DNA from: CALNYS01 sp964639935
GTDB lineage: Bacteria; Planctomycetota; Phycisphaerae; Phycisphaerales; UBA1924
Direction: 5' to 3'
DNA: 14,300 nucleotides
NCBI GenBank assembly: GCA_964639935.1
Contig: CAZXGT010000053.1
Coordinates: forward strand, 1 to 14,300
Shown piece after piece: positions 1 through 6,224 of the stretch; the stretch's first letter is position 1, and each line of letters begins with the position of its first letter. The notes beneath the pieces are model-generated. The model was given only the letters and a program-made list of their open reading frames with translations. It was not told where the DNA came from and made no database searches. Both the position numbers and the translations under genes were made by a program.

Positions 1-109
1 CGGCGGTCTTGCGGGCGGGGCTCTTGCGAGCGGTGGATTTGCGGGCCGTGGTCTTGCGAGCGGCTTTGGTGGTCGTGGTTCGTCGACCGGTGGATTTCTT
101 CGCGGGCAT
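1..109 (-). CDS. Histone H1-like lysine/arginine-rich DNA-binding protein (N-terminal 36 codons, runs off window)
   Basis: The frame opens with ATG at 109 and is still open at the window edge, so only the N-terminus is visible. It reads MPAKKSTGRR, then threonines, then near-repeats of the form (A/T/P)ARK(S/T). About a third of the residues are Lys or Arg and most others are Ala, Thr or Ser, with no acidic residue. Such tails are typical of bacterial H1-like proteins, which bind DNA non-specifically and compact the nucleoid. A GGAG at 119-122 lies nine bases before the ATG and supports this start. An alternative is the basic tail of a ribosomal or HU-like protein, but a tail at the very N-terminus with (A/T)ARK repeats fits H1-like proteins best. 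It is divergent from the DAHP synthase gene. Confidence 0.6.
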   Translation of the reverse strand, partial: MPAKKSTGRRTTTTKAARKTTARKSTARKSPARKTA

Positions 110-410
110 GAGAGAGAGCTCCGTGTGTGACGGTTTCGTCGCCCCGGTGTCTGATTCGATTGGGACCGTCTGAGGAATCCGTCATGGACTAGACTGATCA
201 TGATGCGAGGCGCCCGACTCTGGGCGTCGCACATCCCGAACGGGGCACGCCATCGGCCCGCGAGTCGGACCCACATAACTTCCGAAGAGTGGATTTTGCG
301 AAAAAATGTGAATTCGCTCGGGTCGCCGGTCTCAGCGAATGATGAAGGGTGCGAGCTCAGAGGTTCGTTTTTTCAAGGCGCGTCGCGCCGCGTGACGAGA
401 AGGATCAGCT
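110..410. other. Divergent intergenic spacer, H1-like gene / DAHP synthase
   Basis: This 301-base spacer is less GC-rich than the flanking genes and carries no convincing ORF. It must hold the promoters for the leftward H1-like gene and the rightward DAHP synthase gene, but no hexamer pair with good spacing could be assigned. Visible items are a run of six T at 368-373, a palindrome GGCGCG-T-CGCGCC at 377-389, and the Shine-Dalgarno GAGAAGGA at 397-404. The palindrome sits just before the ribosome-binding site, so it could be an operator or a small leader hairpin, which is not shown. Confidence 0.5.
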
Positions 411-413
411 TTG
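397..413 (+). promoter_or_regulatory. Ribosome-binding site selecting a TTG start
   Basis: GAGAAGGA at 397-404 ends six bases before TTG at 411-413. No ATG or GTG lies in frame near the expected N-terminus, and family conservation begins soon after this codon, so TTG is taken as the initiator of the DAHP synthase. Confidence 0.7.
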
Positions 414-1805
414 CCGTCATCGAGTCCCGTCAACGCTTCCGCTTCCCGCGCTCAAGCGTGGTCGCCCGATTCCTGGCGCGAGCGCCCCGCGGCGCAGGCC
501 GCGACCTACGCCGACGAGGCGCGCCTGCGGCGCGTCGTCGAGTCGATCCGGGCGCTCCCGCCGCTCGTGACGTCCTACGAGATCGAGAACCTGCGGACCG
601 AGCTCGCCGAGGCGCAAGAGGGCCGGCGCTTTGTGCTCCAGGGGGGCGACTGCGCCGAGCTCCTGGCCGAGTGCCGGCCCGAGATCATCACGAACAAGCT
701 CAAGATCCTGCTGCAGATGTCGCTCGTGCTCGTTCACGGCGGGCGCAGGCCGGTGGTGCGGATCGGGCGCTTCGCGGGGCAGTACGCCAAGCCGCGGAGC
801 AGCCCGACGGAACGGCGCGGGGGCGAGGAGCTGCCGAGCTACTTCGGTGATCTCGTCAACCGCCCGGGCTTTTCCTCGAGCGACCGCGAGCCGGACCCCG
901 AGCTGATGCTCGAGGCCTACAAGCACGCCGCGATGACGCTCAATTTCGTCCGCTCGCTCGTCGACCACGGCTTCGCGGACCTGCACCACCCGGAGCACTG
1001 GGACCTCTCGTTCTTCGAGCACGCCGACCTGCCCGCGGATCTCGCGGCCGAGTATCGCCGCACGAGCGAGAGCCTCTCCGAGGCGCTGCGCTTCCTTGAG
1101 TCGCTGGGCGAGGCGGGCATCGACGAGATCACCCGCGTCGGCTTCTACACCAGCCACGAGGGTCTGAATCTCGAGTACGAGTCGGCCCAGACGCGGCAGG
1201 TGCCGCGGCGCGAGGGGTGGTACGACCTCTCGACGCACCTGCCCTGGATCGGCGAGCGCACGCGCGACCTCGGCGGGGCGCACATCGAGTTCTTCCGCGG
1301 GATCCGCAACCCGGTGGGCGTGAAGATCGGGCCCGCGGCCGATCCGGCGGAGGTCGTGGAGCTCGCCCGGACGCTCAATCCACGGGGCGAACGCGGCAAG
1401 GTCGCGCTGATCACGCGCATGGGGGCGGACCGCGCCGCCGAGGCCCTCCCGCCGATCCTCGAGGCCCTCGCCTCGACCAGAACGCCCGCCCTCTGGCTTT
1501 GCGACCCGATGCACGGCAACACCCGCGCCACCGAGAGCGGCGTCAAGACGCGGCGCTTCGACGACATCATCGCCGAGCTCGAGGCGGTGATGGACGCCCA
1601 CGATCGCGTCGGAACGTGGCTCGGCGGGGTCCACTTCGAGCTCACGGGCGAGGACGTCACCGAATGCGTCGGCGGCGGCGCGGGCGTCACCGAGCAGGAT
1701 CTGACCCGCCGATATACAAGTCTCTGCGACCCGCGACTCAACTACGCCCAGGCCCTCGAGATGGCGTTCCGTCTGGCCCGCCGGATGCGCGGGTCGGGCG
1801 GATAA
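411..1805 (+). CDS. aroF: Class II 3-deoxy-7-phosphoheptulonate (DAHP) synthase
   Basis: This enzyme condenses phosphoenolpyruvate with erythrose-4-phosphate, the first step of the shikimate pathway to aromatic amino acids and chorismate. The 464 residues match the length of bacterial and plant type II enzymes. Recognised blocks are QGGDCAE (77-83), GQYAKPRS (123-130), YTSHEGL (246-252), GVKIGP (303-308), CDPMHGNT (364-371), TGEDVTECVGG (412-422) and CDPRLN (439-444). The metal ligands known from the Mycobacterium enzyme (Cys87, His369, Glu411, Asp441) fall here at Cys81, His368, Glu410 and Asp440, so an active enzyme is expected. The start is TTG, set by a good Shine-Dalgarno. The PilZ gene follows 88 bases later on the same strand, but no functional link is evident. 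The gene symbol is generic; the family is certain, the paralogue name is not. Confidence 0.95.
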   Translation: MPSSSPVNASASRAQAWSPDSWRERPAAQAATYADEARLRRVVESIRALPPLVTSYEIENLRTELAEAQEGRRFVLQGGDCAELLAECRPEIITNKLKILLQMSLVLVHGGRRPVVRIGRFAGQYAKPRSSPTERRGGEELPSYFGDLVNRPGFSSSDREPDPELMLEAYKHAAMTLNFVRSLVDHGFADLHHPEHWDLSFFEHADLPADLAAEYRRTSESLSEALRFLESLGEAGIDEITRVGFYTSHEGLNLEYESAQTRQVPRREGWYDLSTHLPWIGERTRDLGGAHIEFFRGIRNPVGVKIGPAADPAEVVELARTLNPRGERGKVALITRMGADRAAEALPPILEALASTRTPALWLCDPMHGNTRATESGVKTRRFDDIIAELEAVMDAHDRVGTWLGGVHFELTGEDVTECVGGGAGVTEQDLTRRYTSLCDPRLNYAQALEMAFRLARRMRGSGG

Positions 1806-1893
1806 GACGGAAAAATCAACGGGTGGACTCAAACCGGGGTCCGAGCGGTCCGATACCGACGAGGCGCGAACGCCGCGCGGGAAGGACGCCGGG

Positions 1894-2244
1894 ATGGGTC
1901 TGATCTCCAGAAACACGTTTCGTCTCGCGCCGCTTCAGGTGAAGTCCGGATCCATCGAGCGCCGCCGCACGGCGCGCTTCGAGGCCATCGGGCCCGGCGA
2001 GATGCTGACCGTCGGCGGGGATCCGATCGGGGCCTTCCGGCTCGTCGATGAGAGCGAGGCGGGTTTCGCCTGCCTGAGCGAGGCGGACGTTGAGATCGGT
2101 GATCTCGTGCACGTCCGGATCGGCGGCGCCGAGCGCTGGCGTCCGGCGGTGATCGTCAGCGCGATCGACTGCGGCGGGCCGCGCCGCGTCGGGCTCGCCT
2201 ACACCGCCGCCGGGAACGCGGCGCTGGCGACGCGGGCCGCCTGA
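1894..2244 (+). CDS. Small single-domain PilZ-like protein (putative cyclic-di-GMP binder)
   Basis: This 116-residue soluble protein carries the two PilZ signatures in the usual order: an arginine motif RRRTAR (23-28, R-x-x-x-R) and DESEAG (52-57, the (D/N)xSxxG motif). A beta-rich stretch ending in RRVGLAY (97-103) follows. In PilZ domains the arginines and the Asp/Ser/Gly motif clamp a cyclic-di-GMP dimer, after which the protein acts on a partner. With no other domain, this would be a free adaptor. The ATG at 1894 is preceded by GGAAGGA at 1880-1886, seven bases away. The stop is one base from the stop of the convergent HIT gene, so no terminator fits between them. Assignment rests on two short motifs plus size. 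Confidence 0.65.
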   Translation: MGLISRNTFRLAPLQVKSGSIERRRTARFEAIGPGEMLTVGGDPIGAFRLVDESEAGFACLSEADVEIGDLVHVRIGGAERWRPAVIVSAIDCGGPRRVGLAYTAAGNAALATRAA

Positions 2245-2245
2245 C

Positions 2246-2839
2246 TCACGCTCGAGGATGAAGCCGCGACCAGGCGTCGCGGTAGCGTTCCGCCATCGCC
2301 TCGAGCGCCGACGGGATCACCCGAACCTGCCCAACCACCGTGATGAAGTTCACGTCGCCATTCCAGCGCGGCACGACGTGCGCGTGCAGATGCTGCGGCA
2401 CGCCGGCGCCGGCGGCCGCGCCCTGATTGATCCCGATGTTCACGCCCTGCGGGTTCAGCGCCGCGCGGGCCAGTTCCGTCGCGAGCGTTACGAGCGACCA
2501 CAGCGCCGCCTGCTGCTCGCGCGAATACTCCAGCAGCGCCCCACGGCCCTCGCCGAGCGCCGCGAGCAGGTGCCCGTTGGCGTAGGGGTAGCGATTGAGC
2601 AGGATCATCCCGCCCGTCGCGCCCGCGCCGACCCGCGCGATGACGAAGTTCTCCGCGTCGCGCTCCGGCGCCCGCCAGTAGTCGCTCAAAAAGCAGCCGG
2701 AGCTCGCGGCGCCGCGCGGGTCGCCCGCCGGTCCGCCCTCCGCCTCGTCGGCCGCCGCGAGCTGACGCATGTACGCGTCGCGCCACGGCGCGTGGAGCGC
2801 CTCGGCGTGCGCTGGCGTGTTGGTTCGCTCATCGCTCAT
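2246..2839 (-). CDS. HIT-family nucleotide hydrolase/phosphorylase (AP4A phosphorylase-like)
   Basis: This 197-residue protein has the histidine triad PQHLHAHVVPRW, with His150, His152 and His154; His152 would be the residue attacking the phosphate. GVNIGINQG (132-140) upstream and GDVNFITVVG (161-170) downstream match the mycobacterial AP4A phosphorylase type (Rv2613c-like) better than small HINT proteins. These enzymes cleave diadenosine polyphosphates to nucleotides. The N-terminal zinc motif usually written CxxC appears only as GCFLSDYW (48-55), so the second Cys is missing. The ATG at 2839 has no Shine-Dalgarno. The reverse frame stays open far upstream through the aminopeptidase gene, but homology starts near residue 45, so that extension is not real. 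The gene is divergent from the aminopeptidase. Confidence 0.85.
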   Translation of the reverse strand: MSDERTNTPAHAEALHAPWRDAYMRQLAAADEAEGGPAGDPRGAASSGCFLSDYWRAPERDAENFVIARVGAGATGGMILLNRYPYANGHLLAALGEGRGALLEYSREQQAALWSLVTLATELARAALNPQGVNIGINQGAAAGAGVPQHLHAHVVPRWNGDVNFITVVGQVRVIPSALEAMAERYRDAWSRLHPRA

Positions 2840-2872
2840 GGGATCGGGCGCGGAGTGTACACTCGCGATCCC
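2840..2872. promoter_or_regulatory. Divergent promoter/operator with perfect palindrome between HIT gene and aminopeptidase
   Basis: The 60-base spacer contains the perfect 12-bp palindrome GAGTGTACACTC (2853-2864). A second inverted repeat, GGGATCG (2840-2846) and CGATCCC (2866-2872), brackets it slightly off centre. The palindrome presents TACACT on both strands, a fair -10 hexamer each way. On the minus strand TTCACT lies 16 bases upstream (2881-2876) as a possible -35. It could be overlapping divergent -10 boxes, a repressor site, or both. Confidence 0.4.
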
Positions 2873-2886
2873 GCCAGTGAAGCGCC

Positions 2887-2893
2887 AAAGGAG
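2887..2893 (+). promoter_or_regulatory. Ribosome-binding site fixing the aminopeptidase start
   Basis: AAAGGAG lies six bases before ATG at 2900. The frame is open far upstream, back to about 2258 through the antisense of the HIT gene, so this site decides the true start. Confidence 0.8.
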
Positions 2894-2899
2894 CCGCCC

Positions 2900-4405
2900 A
2901 TGTTCAACGCCGTCACCATCTCGTCCCGCGCCAAGGCCGACGCCCTTCTCGTCGGCGTGTTCCGCGCCGCCTCCGGCCCCGCTCGTCTCGATGACGCCGC
3001 GAACAAGCTCCCCGAGGCCGAGGCCATCGCCGAGGCTCGCCGGCGGCCCGAGTGCACGGGCAAGCTTGGCGATCTCGCTGAGGCGCACACTGGCGGACGC
3101 TCCTCGACCCGGGTCGTTCTCGTCGGTCTCGGCGAGAAGGACGCGCTGGACATGGAGCGTTTGCGCAAGGCCGCGACGAGCGCGCTCAAGCGCCTGGCGA
3201 AGGTCAAGGCGGGCGCCGCCCGCGTCGAGATCGCGGGCGCGATCGAATCCGCCGGGCTCGACCCCGAGGCCGCCGGCGTGGCGGTGGGGGAGATCGCCGC
3301 GCTCCTGAGCTACGACGCCGACCGCTACAAGGGGGCAGAGACGCGGAAGGATCTCGATCGGCCGAAGCTCTCGCTGCGGTCTGACAGCAAGCCGCTCGAG
3401 CGCGGCCTCCGGCGCGGCCTCGCGATCGGCCGCGGCGCCAACGTCGCCCGCGAGGCCTCCGACGCCCCACCCAACATCGCGAACCCCAAGTGGATGGCCT
3501 CCCAGGCCCGAGCGCTCGCGCGAAAGCACGAGGAGATCTCCGTTCGCGTCATCAGCGGCGCCGCGCTCGACAAGGAGAAGCTCGTCGGCATCAAGACGGT
3601 CGGTCAGGCCTCCATCAACCCGCCCTGCCTGATCCGCATCGAGTACCGGCCGAAAAACGCCGCCCGCAACGCCAAGCCCATCGTTCTCGTCGGCAAGACG
3701 ATCACCTACGACACCGGCGGCCTCTCGCTCAAGATCCAGGGCTCCATGGCCGGCATGAAGCACGACATGGGCGGCGGCGCCGCGACGCTCGGCGCGATGC
3801 ACATCATCGCCTCGGTCGTCAAGCCCAAGCGTCCCGTTGTCGCGCTCCTCGCCGCCGCCGAGAACTGCGTGAGCGACAACGCCTACCGCCCGGACGACGT
3901 CCTGACCTTCCGCAACGGCAAGACCGTCGAGGTCACCAACACAGACGCCGAGGGCCGCCTCGTCCTCGCCGACGCGCTCTGCTGGGCGACCGACAAGGAG
4001 AAACCGCAGGCGATCGTCGACATGGCGACGCTCACCGGCGGCGTCGTCGTCGCGCTCGGTTCCACCTACGCCGGCGTCTGGTGCGACGACGACGCCCTCC
4101 GCGAGCGCGTCGAGACGGCCGCGAGCGAAACCGGCGAGCGCGTCTGGCGTCTCCCGCTCCACCCCGAATACACCGAGATGATGAAGTCGCACATCGCCGA
4201 CGTCGTCAACTCCAACCCCAACCGCAAGGCGCACCCCATCCAGGGCGCGGCGTTCCTGCAGCAGTTCGTCGGCGAAGACATCCCCTGGTGCCACATCGAC
4301 ATCGCCGGCGTCTCCGACGTCGAGAGTGCGACAGGGCCTTACGTCAAGGGCGCCACCGGCTTCGGCGCCCGTCTCGTGGCCAAGCTCGTCGAGAACTGGC
4401 GCTAA
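2900..4405 (+). CDS. pepA: Leucyl aminopeptidase (M17 family, cytosolic, two-metal)
   Basis: The 501-residue protein has the M17 layout: a variable N-terminal domain (about 1-165) and a C-terminal catalytic domain. Catalytic blocks are VGKTITYDTGGLSLK (264-278), GMKHDMGGGA (285-294) and the family signature NTDAEGRL (347-354). By spacing against the bovine lens enzyme, the metal ligands are Lys266, Asp271, Asp289, Asp349 and Glu351, with catalytic Lys278 and Arg353. All are present, so it should release N-terminal residues, classically Leu, from peptides with Mn or Zn. Some homologues also bind DNA or process Cys-Gly; nothing here shows that. A strong AAAGGAG sets the start. The stop lies only five bases from the stop of the convergent holin-like gene. 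Confidence 0.95.
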   Translation: MFNAVTISSRAKADALLVGVFRAASGPARLDDAANKLPEAEAIAEARRRPECTGKLGDLAEAHTGGRSSTRVVLVGLGEKDALDMERLRKAATSALKRLAKVKAGAARVEIAGAIESAGLDPEAAGVAVGEIAALLSYDADRYKGAETRKDLDRPKLSLRSDSKPLERGLRRGLAIGRGANVAREASDAPPNIANPKWMASQARALARKHEEISVRVISGAALDKEKLVGIKTVGQASINPPCLIRIEYRPKNAARNAKPIVLVGKTITYDTGGLSLKIQGSMAGMKHDMGGGAATLGAMHIIASVVKPKRPVVALLAAAENCVSDNAYRPDDVLTFRNGKTVEVTNTDAEGRLVLADALCWATDKEKPQAIVDMATLTGGVVVALGSTYAGVWCDDDALRERVETAASETGERVWRLPLHPEYTEMMKSHIADVVNSNPNRKAHPIQGAAFLQQFVGEDIPWCHIDIAGVSDVESATGPYVKGATGFGARLVAKLVENWR

Positions 4406-4410
4406 GCCGC

Positions 4411-4674
4411 TCACGATCCCTCGCTCCGCTCGCGCCCGCTGATCATCACCATGATCGCCCGCTGCGCCGATTCGAGCGACGCGATCGCCCGCGTGTTCTC
4501 GGTCACCACGCGAAGAAGCTGCTCAAGCTGCACCCGCTGCTCGAGGATGTGCTCGTGCGCCTCGCCCAGACGCTTTTCCCGCGCCGCCGACGCCCGCCGC
4601 TCGAGCATCCACATCAACGCGATCAGTCCCGCCACGCCCGACTGCGCCGCGATCGTCAGAATCTCCGCTTCCAT
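4411..4674 (-). CDS. Small membrane/coiled-coil protein, BhlA/UviB-type holin-like
   Basis: The 87-residue product starts MEAEILTIAAQSG, then has one hydrophobic segment (about residues 10-23, GVAGLIALMWML), then a charged, heptad-rich helix (about 24-75). That one-pass topology with a cytoplasmic coiled coil resembles BhlA/UviB holin-like peptides, which permeabilise the membrane during phage lysis or bacteriocin release. It is the last gene of the virion block, 16 bases after the previous stop. ATG at 4674 is preferred because AAGGGG lies five bases before it; a GTG at 4677 is directly upstream in frame. No lysin gene is next to it, so a lysis role is inference. It might instead be a membrane adaptor of the particle. 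Confidence 0.45.
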   Translation of the reverse strand: MEAEILTIAAQSGVAGLIALMWMLERRASAAREKRLGEAHEHILEQRVQLEQLLRVVTENTRAIASLESAQRAIMVMISGRERSEGS

Positions 4675-4690
4675 CACCGCCCCTTCTTCT

Positions 4691-5062
4691 TTACGCCAAC
4701 CGGACGTAATCCGCCGAGTAGGCCAGGCTCACGCGCCGCCCGCGCTCGATCGGCCCCTCCGGCTTCATCCGAAGAAGCGTCATGTTCGAGAACGTCCGAC
4801 CCGACGGCAGCACGAGCGTCCCCGTCAGCTGCGCAGACGCCTGCGCCCGGATCGACTCCACCTGGTCCCAGAGATCGTCGTCGTCCGCGCCGATCAGCCG
4901 CCCCGTCTGCTCGATCCGAAGCTCGAGCGGCGCGATGATCTGCGTCGTGAACTGCAACGCGTCCAGCGCCAGCGGCGGCAGAAACAGCATCCCCACCGGA
5001 CGGGCCACAAACCGCTCGGGCCCCGATGAAAAAAGCGTCAGCCCCGCGATCGAACTCGCCAT
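4691..5062 (-). CDS. Small virion-block protein, possibly tail-associated (function unrecognised)
   Basis: This is a 123-residue soluble protein with no signal or membrane segment. It looks beta-rich, with an acidic patch GADDDDLWDQ (about 55-64) and an ending VSLAYSADYVRLA. It was not recognised as a named family. The pattern of a small beta-rich product after connector-like and tube-like genes fits a tail-completion or minor structural protein, and this rests on position. Its ATG overlaps the stop of the upstream gene by one base (TGATG at 5060-5064), so translation is probably coupled, and a GAAGGGAG lies just upstream inside the previous gene. Confidence 0.5.
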   Translation of the reverse strand: MASSIAGLTLFSSGPERFVARPVGMLFLPPLALDALQFTTQIIAPLELRIEQTGRLIGADDDDLWDQVESIRAQASAQLTGTLVLPSGRTFSNMTLLRMKPEGPIERGRRVSLAYSADYVRLA

Positions 5063-5484
5063 CACTTGCTCCCTTCCACCGCCGGCGCCAGCGGGTCCGC
5101 GGCGCCGTCGCCCGACACCCCGCGACAGACGATCCGCTGTGTCGGGCCGCTTCCGCCCGAAAGCTGGTGCGACACCGAAACCACCGCGACCGTGCCCTCC
5201 ACCAGCTCGCCGTGCGCGCTCGCCCCCGACGCCGCCGCACGGAACGACAGCGTCCCCTGCTCCCCGAGCGCCGGCGTCCCGACCGCTCCCGGCGCCGACT
5301 CGCGAACCTCCCGCTCGATCGTCACCTCGACCGAAATTTCTGAGGCGTCCACGAAGACCGCGAACGGCCCCGCCTCGCCCCACTCCTCGATGACGCGCTT
5401 CGCCTTCCGCGAGACCGCGACGCCCCGCACGCCGTCGAGCGGCTCGCCAAGGAGCCGCACGTCCTTCGGGCTGATCCACAGCAT
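5062..5484 (-). CDS. Virion-block structural protein, possibly tail-tube-like
   Basis: The 140-residue protein starts MLWISPKDVRLLGEPLDGVR and continues with AVSRKAKRVIEEW (about 28-40), then beta-type stretches SVEVTIEREVRES and GTVAVVSVSHQLSG. Small, all-beta proteins in this position, after the capsid and connector genes, are often tail-tube or adaptor proteins. No decisive motif was seen, so this is a positional call with moderate structural support. The start is fixed by AGGGAG five bases before ATG 5484. That site overlaps the stop of the previous gene, which ends only two bases upstream. The 3' end overlaps the next gene by one base. Confidence 0.5.
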   Translation of the reverse strand: MLWISPKDVRLLGEPLDGVRGVAVSRKAKRVIEEWGEAGPFAVFVDASEISVEVTIEREVRESAPGAVGTPALGEQGTLSFRAAASGASAHGELVEGTVAVVSVSHQLSGGSGPTQRIVCRGVSGDGAADPLAPAVEGSK

Positions 5485-5486
5485 CG

Positions 5487-6110
5487 CTACTCCCTCACCA
5501 TCCGCGCGGGCTGAACCCGCCGCGTCGCCTCCGCCGCGCCGTCGCCATCGAGATCGAGCTCGACAACCGCCCGCCGTAGCCGTTTCTCGCGCTGCTCCAG
5601 GTGCCACATCGCGCGCGACCACGTCGGATCGCTTCGCTCCGCCGAGGTCGCCGCCGCCGCGAAGACGTGATGCAGCGCGCCGTGCGCGACCACGCGCCGC
5701 AGCGCCGCGCTGACCATCGCCGCGCCCGCAAGCCCGTCCAGGTCGAGCCCGAGATCACGCTCCGCCTGCCGCTGCGCGAGCGCGATCTGCGGCTCGAACG
5801 TCGTCGCCCGAACGCTCAGACCCGTCCCGGCGGCGGGGGGGATGCTCGCATCGCTCGCCGAGCCCCGCGGCAGGGAAACGCTCAGAACATCCGCGCCGAG
5901 CCGCTCGAGCACCTCAAGCGCCGTTCCCTCCACCATCACCACCGACCCCGCGCCCACGCCCGCCGACTCGAAGTCCGCCGTCGCCGAGGAGAGCGTGGTC
6001 CCCGCGATCGCCCCATCCTCCGCCGTTGCCCTCGTCTGCCCGCTGAACGCGACATCCCGAAAGACGTTCGGTTCAAGCGCCAGCAGATCCCGGTCCGCCG
6101 CATACGCCAT
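5487..6110 (-). CDS. Head-tail connector-like virion protein
   Basis: The 207-residue protein begins MAYAADRDLLALEPNVF. This 'ATRDDL.ALEP'-style opening is common in phage head-completion or neck proteins encoded after the major capsid gene. The middle (about 25-110) looks beta-rich. The C-terminal half is helical and ends with VVELDLDGDGAAEATRR (about 182-198), which contains an Asp-rich DLDGDG loop that could bind calcium. GGAG lies before the ATG at 6110. It is the first gene after the terminator that follows the capsid gene, so it is expressed by read-through or from its own promoter. The assignment combines gene order with weak sequence resemblance. Confidence 0.5.
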   Translation of the reverse strand: MAYAADRDLLALEPNVFRDVAFSGQTRATAEDGAIAGTTLSSATADFESAGVGAGSVVMVEGTALEVLERLGADVLSVSLPRGSASDASIPPAAGTGLSVRATTFEPQIALAQRQAERDLGLDLDGLAGAAMVSAALRRVVAHGALHHVFAAAATSAERSDPTWSRAMWHLEQREKRLRRAVVELDLDGDGAAEATRRVQPARMVRE

Positions 6111-6169
6111 GCGTCCGCTCCATAGAAAAGCCTGAGAAAGCAGGCGTCGAACGCCGACGCCCGCACATC

Positions 6170-6204
6170 AAAACCCGCCGGCGGCGTACTCCACCGCCGA
6201 CGGG
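6170..6204 (-). terminator. Intrinsic terminator after the major capsid gene
   Basis: Read on the minus strand, arms 6204-6194 (CCCGTCGGCGG) and 6184-6174 (CCGCCGGCGGG) form an 11-bp stem with one wobble pair and a 9-base loop, directly followed by TTTT (6173-6170). It begins 20 bases after the capsid stop. The U-tract is short, so partial termination is likely. That would favour capsid mRNA over the downstream genes. Confidence 0.7.
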
Positions 6205-6224
6205 CGCACGGGAGGAGAGAGCCG

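Noticed and set aside
417..1916. 499-codon minus-strand open frame opposite DAHP synthase
   Set aside because: It is a shadow of high-GC third positions; the plus-strand frame has all family motifs and metal ligands.
2853..2864. dif recombination site at a possible terminus
   Set aside because: The palindrome is too short and lacks the AT-rich XerC/XerD arm structure.
2840..4414. Minus-strand open frame running on upstream of the HIT gene, opposite the aminopeptidase
   Set aside because: The aminopeptidase on the other strand has complete catalytic motifs. The HIT family similarity starts well inside the 197-residue version, and the extension has biased, Asp/Gly/Val-rich shadow composition.
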